Below are positions 8,259-16,098 of a stretch of DNA of 41,452 nt, piece by piece. The position numbers were made by a program, and so were the translations under genes. Each line of letters opens with the position of its first letter. The stretch's first letter is position 1. Source of the stretch: Candidatus Heimdallarchaeota archaeon (lineage in GTDB: Archaea; Asgardarchaeota; Heimdallarchaeia; Heimdallarchaeales; Heimdallarchaeaceae); NCBI GenBank assembly GCA_023132955.1, contig JAGLXK010000541.1, positions 1 to 41,452 on the forward strand, read 5' to 3'. The notes beneath the pieces are model-generated. The model searched no databases. It saw only the letters and a list, made by a program, of their open reading frames with translations, and had not been told where the DNA came from.

Positions 8259-8780
8259 ATGAAAGCAATAATATCAAAAAATAAGGATAGTTGGGTAGGA
8301 ATCCTGCTGAATAAGGGAAAACTGAACTATTCTGCTTCTTCATTTGAAACCAAGGATGAGGCGGTTTCTTATCTATCAGAACTTGCAGGTGAGGGTGTAT
8401 CTGTTGAGGAAAATGAACATCCTTTTATCAAAGCTTTAATCGGAATTGAAAATGGAACCGATTATAATTTACCTAAGATAGAGTTTGACTTTACAGATTT
8501 TACTGAAAAGGAAGAAAAGGTACTAAGAACACTATTTGAGGTTCCTGTTGGTGAAACTGTTTCATATGGTGAACTGGCTGCTAAAGCAGGTTTCCCGGGG
8601 GCTGCTCAGTTTGTTGGTAATGTTATGATGAAAAACAGATTTGGTCCAATTATTCCTTGTCATCGTGTTATTCTTTCAAGCGGTAAACTGGGTAAATTTG
8701 CAGGAAAAGCAAACAATCCAAGGAAGAAACAGTTACTTGATCAAGAAAAAAGAACAAAGGGATTAGATAGTTTTCTTTAA
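8259..8780 (+). CDS. ogt: Methylated-DNA--protein-cysteine methyltransferase (Ogt/MGMT family)
   Basis: Suicide repair protein that moves alkyl groups from O6-alkylguanine to its own cysteine. The 173-residue product has the active-site motif IPCHRV with Cys134, the following SSGKLGKFAGK and the hinge Asn in MMKNRFG. The helix-turn-helix SYGELAAKAGFPGAAQFVGNVM precedes it. Odd point: family members usually have Arg (the finger that replaces the flipped base) where this protein has Gln, in AAQFVG rather than AARAVG. The frame extends upstream to a TTG at 8211, but that would place the TATA box inside the gene. The ATG at 8259 lies about 33 bases after the TATA box and is chosen as a near-leaderless start. 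Confidence 0.9.
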   Translation: MKAIISKNKDSWVGILLNKGKLNYSASSFETKDEAVSYLSELAGEGVSVEENEHPFIKALIGIENGTDYNLPKIEFDFTDFTEKEEKVLRTLFEVPVGETVSYGELAAKAGFPGAAQFVGNVMMKNRFGPIIPCHRVILSSGKLGKFAGKANNPRKKQLLDQEKRTKGLDSFL

Positions 8781-8811
8781 TCTACTTGAGTCCTTTATCT
8801 GAAAGAGGAAA

Positions 8812-9213
8812 TTAACCCATTGAGTGAACATATTTTGGTTTTATCCTTATTAAAATCCTAATTTCACCTTCAGGAAGTGGATACTTATCTTTACCCATAT
8901 ACTTCATAGCAAGTTTGTTAATATGATTTTCAGCTCCTTCCTGTGTCACCTCAATTATATCCCCTTGAACTCCAAGATATCTAAAAGGATTAGAACTATC
9001 AAGAACACTCAAAGCAACCTTTGATCCTACTGTCATATTTCTTGTTTTCTTTCATCCCTTTGCAGTATTTACAAGAATTTCATTTTTATTCAAATCGTAA
9101 TCAATCCACATAGAAGTAACCTGGGGAGAGCCACCTGGATTTATGGTAGCAACATTAGCAATATTCTTTCCAAGAAGTAAATCTTGATTTTCTTTTGTTA
9201 TGTTCGTTTTCAT
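8812..9213 (-). pseudogene. Pyridoxamine 5'-phosphate oxidase-type split-barrel flavoprotein, interrupted by in-frame TGA
   Basis: Reading from the ATG at 9213, one frame encodes 133 codons of a PPOX/F420-dependent split-barrel protein: NIANVATINPGGSPQVTSMW, then ILVNTAKG, a stop codon TGA at 9052-9054, then KKTRNMTVGSKVALSVLD and FRYLGVQGDIIEVTQEGAENHI. Relatives have an uninterrupted GRRK or similar at this place, so a single change such as AGA to TGA would explain the stop. The part after the stop can be read alone from ATG 9036 (74 codons), but would lack the first strands. These proteins bind FMN or F420 and reduce or protect small molecules. It could be a pseudogene, a sequencing error, or a read-through case; the Arg position makes selenocysteine unlikely. 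Confidence 0.75.
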
Positions 9214-9266
9214 CAATTCAACATTCTCAAATCAGATAATAAATCTAGTTTTTTCATAAAAAAAAC

Positions 9267-10778
9267 TTAATTATCTAAACCGAAATTCGGATTTGGAGGT
9301 TCAGCTGCGAATCTATAAACTTTAGTCAAAGCTGCTATAATGAAAGTTGTGATAAGAAGAAAGATTCCAGATCCTGTTATTGTAATAACCAAACCTATTG
9401 AATCAGCAGTTAAACCTGATAATGCTAAACATGCAACGCTTAATACTTGTATGTATGCATTCGTTGCACTATAAGCTCTTCCCCTAATTTCATTTGGAAC
9501 ATTTTCAGCAAATAAAGCATTGATAGCCAAACTAAACATTCCGTTGAAAAAGCCCATAGTTAAACCTGCAAAAAGTAGAACAATGAATCCTGGTTTGAAG
9601 AAGAACACAAAATAATACCCAGCAATTGCTATTGACCCAAGCAATATTGCTCTTGACCTCCCTATTTTTTTCTCGAATTTTCCAAAAATAAGATTTCCTA
9701 CAATTGACCCAAAGGCGCTACTCGCCCCAAGAAAACCATATTGTTTGTCAGAGAGATTTCTCAAAACTTCCATAAATGAAAATTGATAATCTTCGAAAAC
9801 TGCTTGTGATACCCCAAAGTAATGTGTAGCTAAATATGCAGGATTAGCTCCTCTGAATACAGTTGATGGAACATTGAAATACTGAATTGCTACAGCATTA
9901 TGTTTTATTTCAAAGAGATATGGAAGTAGAAGAGGTCCAGCAAATGCTGTTCCAATTATCAAGAAAGTAAATAAGAAAATTAACAGTCTAACTGTTGGGT
10001 GTTTGATTAGAAATGCGAATCCATCCTTCAAATCATTGAAAACTAATTTGAAACTTATTTTCTCTTTCTTTTCTCTTGAGGCTGAAGGTATAGTTGTAAA
10101 GTAAATAATCACAGCTGAAACGAAGAAACAACCACTTGTTATCCAGAATGTTTGTTCTCCTAATAAAACGTAAATTGGTGCAGCAAAAATTGGTCCAAGC
10201 ACAGCTAATGTTTGAAAGACTAATTGGCTGAGGGATATAGCTTTGACATAAAGTCTCAATCCTGTTATCTCAGGTATTGCTGCAGAACGGGGAGCAACAA
10301 AGGTAGCGGAAGCAGCACCGAGAATGAAAGTAATAACTACCACACCATAAATGATTGTGTTGGTTGAAAAGACATAAGGGAGGAGTGGAAGCATTAGAAT
10401 AGATACCCCTCTTACTATATCTGCTCCAATCATGATTGCTTTTCGACTTACTCTATCTGCAAAAACACCTGCGATGGGACCGACAATTATCCATGGGATG
10501 GTTTGAGCTGCTAGGACTAATGTCATAGCTGTAGCTGATCCTGTCATACGATAGACAAAAAACATGATGGATATTCTAAATATTGCATCACCAAAATTGC
10601 TAAAGAATTGACCGGACAACAATTTCATGAAATCTTTATTTTTGAATACATCTAGGTAAGTAGGTTCAGCATCCGGAGATCTTACTGTTTCAGATGTTGG
10701 TTCAACAGAACTCCCCTCATCTAATGGAGATTTAGATGTATTTGGTGGGTCTGTTCCATCAGTATTCAAGATGTCCAC
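9267..10778 (-). CDS. Major facilitator superfamily transporter (drug/siderophore exporter-like)
   Basis: The 503 residues begin with a Ser/Thr/Pro/Asp-rich cytoplasmic tail of about 40 residues and then show about 12 hydrophobic helices in two halves. The loop between helices 2 and 3 has GVFADRVSRKAIM, the MFS motif A pattern (GxxaDrxgrr). The second-half equivalent is FGKFEKKIGRSRAI. The subfamily looks like the EntS/MdfA-like MFS_3 exporters found in archaea and bacteria. An extra hydrophilic loop of about 40 residues (YFNVPSTVFRGANPAYLATH region) sits between helices in the second half. It is a proton-coupled exporter by family; the substrate is unknown. The start is GTG at 10778. No partner gene is adjacent, so it is probably monocistronic. 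Confidence 0.85.
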   Translation of the reverse strand: MDILNTDGTDPPNTSKSPLDEGSSVEPTSETVRSPDAEPTYLDVFKNKDFMKLLSGQFFSNFGDAIFRISIMFFVYRMTGSATAMTLVLAAQTIPWIIVGPIAGVFADRVSRKAIMIGADIVRGVSILMLPLLPYVFSTNTIIYGVVVITFILGAASATFVAPRSAAIPEITGLRLYVKAISLSQLVFQTLAVLGPIFAAPIYVLLGEQTFWITSGCFFVSAVIIYFTTIPSASREKKEKISFKLVFNDLKDGFAFLIKHPTVRLLIFLFTFLIIGTAFAGPLLLPYLFEIKHNAVAIQYFNVPSTVFRGANPAYLATHYFGVSQAVFEDYQFSFMEVLRNLSDKQYGFLGASSAFGSIVGNLIFGKFEKKIGRSRAILLGSIAIAGYYFVFFFKPGFIVLLFAGLTMGFFNGMFSLAINALFAENVPNEIRGRAYSATNAYIQVLSVACLALSGLTADSIGLVITITGSGIFLLITTFIIAALTKVYRFAAEPPNPNFGLDN

Positions 10779-10898
10779 GTTCCAAAATAATATTTAACGC
10801 ACTTCTAGGGAACTATATAAATCTGATGAAATGAATTAATGCAGACTGCTAAAAGAAAATTCTTTGGGATGAGGGGCCTTAACTTAATTGTAAATGAA

Positions 10899-11714
10899 TT
10901 ATTTGAGATTATAGCTAAATATATTTGAGTTGTCGTTTTCATTTTTCAAATTAGATTTGAAACGATACACCTTTCTCTTTATCTTTTCTTCCTCTTCATT
11001 TGTTATATTTTCAAGATACTTCCATAACAGAGTTTGTTCATCTTTTTTCTTAAAATAGTCCGCAATTAATGAACCTACAACTACAGCTGCTGACTGTGTT
11101 ACTTCAATTTTAGGAATAGATTTTGAATGAACTAAATCATACCCCTTAATTTCCATGGCACTCAGTTTTTCCAGATGTTGAGGATATATTGACATCATAT
11201 GATTAATTATCTGACAATATTGGTCCTTTAGTCGTAGTGTATACCCTAACTTCCTTATTTTGGATATGTAACCCTTCTGTATTAATTCAATCTGAATTTT
11301 TTTCATTTCATTATAGCTGAATGATTTTCCTCCGCTTAAACCCAGCATATTTTCCCTAAGGATGTTAAAATGAGATTGAGATAATTTATCATAGGCAGAC
11401 GCTAACAGGTTATCAAGAATTGCAAGAAAGTTAACTGTTATCTGATTTCTTGTGAAGTGTTTGCTATTATTTAATTTCTTAACAATTAATAATAGTTGAA
11501 GGTTCTCAAATTGAGTTACGGCTTGAATAAGAAACTCTCTAGGGACATGTTCTTGAAGAACTTCAATCATCTCATCAATACATATTTGTACTTTCTCTTC
11601 CTGCTTTTCAAGTGATCGAAGAAACTTCTCTTTTGAATCTATTTCTACGTCAATTAGTGAAGATATCAAATCTTTTTTCAATTCCTTAGTATCTCCTCTA
11701 ATGACTTCGGTCAT
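10899..11714 (-). CDS. Hypothetical helical protein
   Basis: Not recognised. The 271 residues are almost wholly predicted helix by composition, acidic and basic residues alternating, with no signal peptide or membrane segment. The segment SYNEMKKIQIELIQKGYISKIRKLGYTLRL (given here only as its position, about residues 134-163) could be a winged-helix unit, but this is weak. A short hydrophobic run AAVVVGSLIADYF lies near 209-221. The gene has a good TATA box at 11744-11752, about 34 bases before the ATG, suggesting a very short leader. It stands alone between the MFS gene and the PLP enzyme, both on the same strand but each with its own spacing. Confidence 0.6.
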   Translation of the reverse strand: MTEVIRGDTKELKKDLISSLIDVEIDSKEKFLRSLEKQEEKVQICIDEMIEVLQEHVPREFLIQAVTQFENLQLLLIVKKLNNSKHFTRNQITVNFLAILDNLLASAYDKLSQSHFNILRENMLGLSGGKSFSYNEMKKIQIELIQKGYISKIRKLGYTLRLKDQYCQIINHMMSIYPQHLEKLSAMEIKGYDLVHSKSIPKIEVTQSAAVVVGSLIADYFKKKDEQTLLWKYLENITNEEEEKIKRKVYRFKSNLKNENDNSNIFSYNLK

Positions 11715-11743
11715 ATGTTCTTCAAAGTATAATCTGTACTTTC

Positions 11744-11752
11744 ATTTATATA
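11744..11752 (-). promoter_or_regulatory. TATA box of the 271-residue hypothetical gene
   Basis: On the minus strand it reads TATATAAAT, preceded by a CCTCG stretch, with its centre about 34 bases before the ATG at 11714. The about 240-base intergenic space around it holds nothing else I recognise except the terminator of the PLP gene. Confidence 0.55.
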
Positions 11753-11903
11753 CGAGGAAAAAATTGATAGTGATTTTTAGAAAAAGAGTAAATTGATATA
11801 AAAAGTCGGTTAGATAGTTGTTTTACAGATACTGATTAGAGAGAGAGCAATTAAGAAAGGGGAAAGAAAACGAGAAACTAAAACAGGCCTATAGACAAGA
11901 ATG

Positions 11904-11948
11904 AAAAAAAGGTGTAATGAAGGGTAATCACAAACCCCCAGATTTGTG
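11904..11948 (-). terminator. Hairpin plus T-run terminator after PLP enzyme gene
   Basis: Directly downstream of the PLP gene on the minus strand is a stem CACAAA/TTTGTG with an 8-base loop. About 20 bases later comes a run of seven T. Archaeal termination depends mostly on the T-run, so the hairpin may only protect the mRNA end. Confidence 0.5.
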
Positions 11949-11958
11949 CTCGAAAACT

Positions 11959-13416
11959 TCAAATTTTCTCTACTTTTTCATTAAAAGATACAATTAACTC
12001 ATCTATTGGATTCACTGAATTTTGAATTGATTCCCAATAATCGGGTTCGTACCACTGAGAATTGAGCTCATCTAGATCTCTGGCTTGTTGTTCAATCCAG
12101 GTATAATACTTCAAATGATGAATTCTTTTTCTTTGTAAGTAATTAAGTTCAAGCATGTTATCTGTTCTTTGCCCCGAGAGATTTGAATGAAAGGTACGTA
12201 ATGCATCGTTGCTAGTAAAAACTCCTTGTCCCTCGTTCATTTCAATCAATCTTGATTGATAGAGCTCCATTGAATCAGTAAAAACTGTAACAACTACATC
12301 TTTGTCTGTTAGTTCAAAATATTTAGCGTATTTTATAGCCATTAACATGTTAGCTATACTTGATATCCCTAATAGATGCAATTGATTAACTATCTCATCT
12401 GAAACGCACTGTTCTCTCAGATACTTATGACCTGCAGGTTCGTTAAATAATCTCATAATTTGCTGTGTATCTTTATCATCGACTGCAATTACTAAATCTG
12501 TGTTCCTCACATTATGAATCCAAGGGATATGTTTGTCACCTATACCTTCAATTGTGTGAGCTCCATAACCGTTCATTAACATTGTTGGGCATTGAAGAGC
12601 TTCGCCTGCTACAACCTTCATCTGAGGATAGATCTTTTTGAGAAAATCACCACATGCAAGGGTTCCTGCTGAACCTGTGGTTAAAACCAAACCATGTAGA
12701 TTATCACCATTTAATTCTGTGTCTAAGATTTCTTTTATTGCATTTCCAGTAACATCATAATGCCACAGATAATTACCAAACTCATCAAACTGATTGAAAA
12801 CAAAGATATTATCTCTAGTTTTCTTTAATTCCCAAACCTTATCGAAGATTTCCTTAACATTACTCTCACTCCCTGGCGTCTTAATTACTTCACCTGCAAC
12901 AGATCTTAACCATTCAAATCTTTCTGCAGACATTTCTTCAGGGAGGATCGCTATAGATTCACAAGAAAGGAGTGTAGAATCATATGCACCACCTCTACAA
13001 TAATTTCCAGTACTTGGCCAAACTGCTCTATGGATTACAGGATTAAATTGACCAGTTACCAAACGAGGTACTAAGCAACCAAAAGTTGCACCAACTTTGT
13101 GCGAACCTGTTGGAAAGTATTTACCTACTAAGGCTATAATTCGCGCTTCTACTCCTGTCAATTCAGGAGGTAATTCAATATAATTGACACCATCGAAACC
13201 TCCTCCCTTAACTATGGGTTCATTTTTCCAGGTGATTCTAAATAAGTTCCTAGGATGTACATCCCATAGACCAATTTCTTTAAGTTCTTCTAACACAAAC
13301 GAAGGTATAAGTTTTGGATCTTTTTGTTGAGCGAAAGTGGGTATTATAATATTTTTCTCTTTAGCTCTTTTGACTGATTCTTCCAAATGTTTGCTGTCAA
13401 CAGATAAATCTATCAT
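11959..13416 (-). CDS. TrpB-like PLP-dependent enzyme (beta-family fold type II), function unknown
   Basis: The 485-residue protein is a fold-type II PLP enzyme. GSHKVGATFGC (residues 104-114) holds the Schiff-base Lys107, and TTGSAGTLACGDF forms the phosphate-binding loop. PSTGNYCRGGAYDSTLL resembles the substrate loop of cysteine/tryptophan synthases. It is longer than TrpB or CysK and belongs to a set often annotated only as PLP-dependent protein, beta subunit. No trpA or cysteine genes are nearby, so a biosynthetic role cannot be assigned. Features special to this group include LPEEMSAERFEWL and a C-terminal helical tail. A TTG lies upstream at 13437, but the ATG at 13416, about 25 bases after a TTAAAAAG element, is the better, probably leaderless, start. 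Confidence 0.82.
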   Translation of the reverse strand: MIDLSVDSKHLEESVKRAKEKNIIIPTFAQQKDPKLIPSFVLEELKEIGLWDVHPRNLFRITWKNEPIVKGGGFDGVNYIELPPELTGVEARIIALVGKYFPTGSHKVGATFGCLVPRLVTGQFNPVIHRAVWPSTGNYCRGGAYDSTLLSCESIAILPEEMSAERFEWLRSVAGEVIKTPGSESNVKEIFDKVWELKKTRDNIFVFNQFDEFGNYLWHYDVTGNAIKEILDTELNGDNLHGLVLTTGSAGTLACGDFLKKIYPQMKVVAGEALQCPTMLMNGYGAHTIEGIGDKHIPWIHNVRNTDLVIAVDDKDTQQIMRLFNEPAGHKYLREQCVSDEIVNQLHLLGISSIANMLMAIKYAKYFELTDKDVVVTVFTDSMELYQSRLIEMNEGQGVFTSNDALRTFHSNLSGQRTDNMLELNYLQRKRIHHLKYYTWIEQQARDLDELNSQWYEPDYWESIQNSVNPIDELIVSFNEKVEKI

Positions 13417-13633
13417 GAGTTTAAACAAAAGATACAATCTTTTTAATTTTTGGGCATTGTACTCTTTTTCAAAATTTCAAAGAAAAGGAAGTTAGATTTT
13501 TAATAGTCTCGGTAAAGTTAACCCAGTAAATACTATTCTTACAGATAAGCCCAAGATAAGAGGTTTAAAATGTATTATTAAATTCACTAAATTCTTCGAA
13601 TTATTAAGATAAAAACTTCGTTTATCCCAATTC

Positions 13634-13644
13634 TTTATTTATAA
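13634..13644 (+). promoter_or_regulatory. TATA box of HSL-type esterase gene
   Basis: TTTATTTATAA is centred about 25 bases before the ATG at 13664, the spacing expected for a leaderless archaeal transcript. No Shine-Dalgarno motif precedes the ATG. Confidence 0.5.
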
Positions 13645-13663
13645 GCTAAAAAGACCATACTCT

Positions 13664-14562
13664 ATGGTCAGTTTTAGAGCTAAATTTTTCATAAAAATAA
13701 TGAAATTAATGTCTCTGAAAGAAGAGGGTGTTTTAGATATTGAGAAACAGCGTAAAGATCTTGAGAATAATGTGTTTTTATTTAAGAAACCAAGAAAAAT
13801 GAAGGTGCGAAGTCTGGAAATAAATGGAATTTCAGCTGAATGGTTACATCAGAAAGACCAAATCGAAGATAGAGCAATTTTATATTTGCATGGTGGATCA
13901 TATAATGCTGGATCTCTGAATACCCATAGGAGTCTCGCTGCTAGAATTGGTAAAGTATCAAGTTCTCCCGTCTTGTCAATTGATTATCGTCTTGCTCCAG
14001 AAAATCCCTTTCCAGCAGCTTTAGAAGATGCGGTGTCAGCTTATATTTGGTTAGTTGAGCATAAAAATATTAAACCAAATAAAATAGCTATTGCAGGAGA
14101 CTCTGCAGGAGGGGGATTGGCATTTGCGACTTTGCTTAAACTGCGTGAAGAAGAAAAAACTCTCCCAGCTTGTGCAATTGGCTTATCTCCTTGGACTGAC
14201 TTAGCATTAACAGGAGATTCAATTAAAACAAAAGCAGATGTTGAAATCATGCTTACTGAAAATGAAGCAGAACAATCTGCTGAGTTATATTTGAAAGATA
14301 TAGACCGTAAACATCCATTAGCTTCTCCTCTCTATGCAGATTTGAAGGGTTTACCTCCTCTACTCATTCAACTGGTACTGCTGAAATTCTACTTGATGAT
14401 TCAACTCGCTTTGCAGAAAAGGCTGAAAAAAACGATGTTAAAGTTACATTAGATTTGTGGCCTGGTATGCCTCATGTCTTTCAGATTTTCGGTAATCTAA
14501 TGCCTGAGAGTAAAAAAGCTTTAGAAAAAATAGGTGATTTCATAAAGGAAAATTTCTCCTAA
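13664..14562 (+). pseudogene. Alpha/beta-hydrolase (hormone-sensitive-lipase-type esterase), frameshifted
   Basis: The first 236 codons read as an HSL/type IV carboxylesterase: oxyanion motif HGGSYNAGS, DYRLAPENPFPAALEDA, nucleophile motif IAGDSAGGG and LSPWTDL. Near 14372 the frame slips: the family's LIQVGTAEILLDDS appears as LIQ in one frame and GTAEILLDDS in the next, as if one base were missing. The second frame continues to a TAA at 14560-14562 and contains the catalytic Asp (LLDD) and His (MPHVF). Read in the first frame alone, the protein ends at 14452 with an unrelated tail, lacks both residues and would be inactive. This could be a real mutation or an assembly error. The intact enzyme would be about 299 residues and hydrolyse short-chain esters. 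Confidence 0.83.
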
Positions 14563-14581
14563 ATTATTACCATTCTATTTG

Positions 14582-16054
14582 TCATTTTAGAATTCCAATT
14601 CTAACTTTTTCAAATCTTGTAGGAGCGATTCCATGACCAACGTAGGCAGCTTGCCCAGGTTCCCCTTTTCCACAATTTGGTGTGCCAAATGTCTTCCAGT
14701 GCTTCTTACTACATATTCCACTGACGCCTCCCCAGAATTCTGGTGTAATTCCTTCGTAAGTTGGATTCTTAATCATCTCTGTCATTTCTCCGTTTTCTAT
14801 TCTCCAACCTATTTCTGTTCCGAACTGGAAATTCATTCTTATATCATCAATACTCCAGCTTCTATTGGTATCTAAGAAATAACCATTTTTTGTATCTGCT
14901 ATAAGTTCATCAAAGTCCCAATCTCCTGGTTCTAGATTGACATTAGTCATACGTACAAGCGGTATTTGATCATATCCCATAGATCTGGCGGCACCAGAAC
15001 TTCTATCTTGACCAATTGCTTTAGCAGTTTCTCTTGAAGACATAAAGTCAACAAAAACACCTTTATCAACCATAATTGTGCGTTGTGCCTTTACTCCCTC
15101 ATGATCATAGTAGAAAGTACCTAAACTCCCAGGTATAGTTGCATCCGCTACCATGGTCACTAATTCATTACCATATTTGAAGTTGGTTCCGATGAGTTCT
15201 GGTACAAGAAAACTTGTACCAGCATAAGCTGCCTCATACCCTATAGCTCTATCGAGTTCAGTAGGATGACCACAACTCTCATGCACTTGAAGTGCTAATT
15301 GTGAATGCCCCAGGATAATTGTTGATTCAACACTTGGCATTTTCTTTGCATTCAGCAATTGTATTGCTTCTTTCGCAGTTTGTTCTGAAACATCTACAAG
15401 ATTTAATCCTTCAAAATATTCATAACCTTCTGTATGGAAGTCTCCTCTAAAACTGGCTGGAAGACTTCTTGTTTGAGATTCACTTCCTTCAACTGCAGTA
15501 GAAGCTACTCCTCCTCCGCACCAAATTATTGTTTGATCTATTTTTGATCCTTCTGTTGTGTGGAGTACCATATTGTCTTTTCTACCAACGTAATGACTTG
15601 ATGCAACTTTGATTGTTTCCGAATAATCCTTGGCTCTACTTGAGCTTTCCTCAAGTATTTCTATCTTGTCTTTCAATTCTACATCAAAAGGATCTCGCTT
15701 TACTGGAGTTTTAACCTTATCTTCATAAACAGGTTCATCGGCAAGAACAATATCAAATTTCTTTACCAAGGATGAAGCCTTAGCAATTTTTACGGCTAAT
15801 GAAACCAAATCAGTAATTTTTTCTCTAGTTAGTTCATTCGAACTAGCAAAACCCCAGCTTTTGTTTACAATACAGCGGATGCCAATGCCTTTCTTATCAA
15901 TTCGATCCAATCTATCAAGTGTTTTATTCTTGAAGGTAATATTTTCTATCAAAGTGTGCATATATTTAACATCAGCATATTCCACTCTCTTTTCGTTGCA
16001 GCATTTAATCCCATATGCAACAAAATCAGCAATATTATCTGCAGAGTCTTGCAT
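14582..16054 (-). CDS. tldD: TldD metallopeptidase
   Basis: TldD is the catalytic half of the TldD-TldE protease, which degrades unfolded or leader peptides inside its chamber. The 490 residues include the family's active site HESCGHPTE (residues 258-266), with metal ligands His258 and His263 and catalytic Glu259. Downstream are the strand segments GSLGTFYYDHEGVKAQRT and the cysteine-bearing end. N-terminal sequence VEYADVKYMHT and GIGIRCIVNKSWGFASS is also typical. Length is normal (about 460-490). It is convergent with the esterase with 19 bases between them. Its partner TldE lies about 16 kb away on the same strand rather than adjacent. No leader-peptide product cluster is seen nearby, so a general role is most likely. 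Confidence 0.95.
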   Translation of the reverse strand: MQDSADNIADFVAYGIKCCNEKRVEYADVKYMHTLIENITFKNKTLDRLDRIDKKGIGIRCIVNKSWGFASSNELTREKITDLVSLAVKIAKASSLVKKFDIVLADEPVYEDKVKTPVKRDPFDVELKDKIEILEESSSRAKDYSETIKVASSHYVGRKDNMVLHTTEGSKIDQTIIWCGGGVASTAVEGSESQTRSLPASFRGDFHTEGYEYFEGLNLVDVSEQTAKEAIQLLNAKKMPSVESTIILGHSQLALQVHESCGHPTELDRAIGYEAAYAGTSFLVPELIGTNFKYGNELVTMVADATIPGSLGTFYYDHEGVKAQRTIMVDKGVFVDFMSSRETAKAIGQDRSSGAARSMGYDQIPLVRMTNVNLEPGDWDFDELIADTKNGYFLDTNRSWSIDDIRMNFQFGTEIGWRIENGEMTEMIKNPTYEGITPEFWGGVSGICSKKHWKTFGTPNCGKGEPGQAAYVGHGIAPTRFEKVRIGILK

Positions 16055-16098
16055 AATTTCAAATCTATACTCTTGTTAAAAATCTTTTTCTAAAAAAA

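Noticed and set aside
9052-9054. Selenocysteine or tryptophan recoding of the TGA in the split-barrel gene
   Set aside because: The family has a basic residue there, not Cys or Trp, and no recoding hairpin is evident nearby. Read-through remains possible but is not supported.
11753-11900. Possible small RNA or tRNA in the gap before the PLP gene terminator
   Set aside because: No tRNA T-loop or cloverleaf pairing and no box C/D pair with sensible spacing could be made out; it looks like plain AT-rich spacer.
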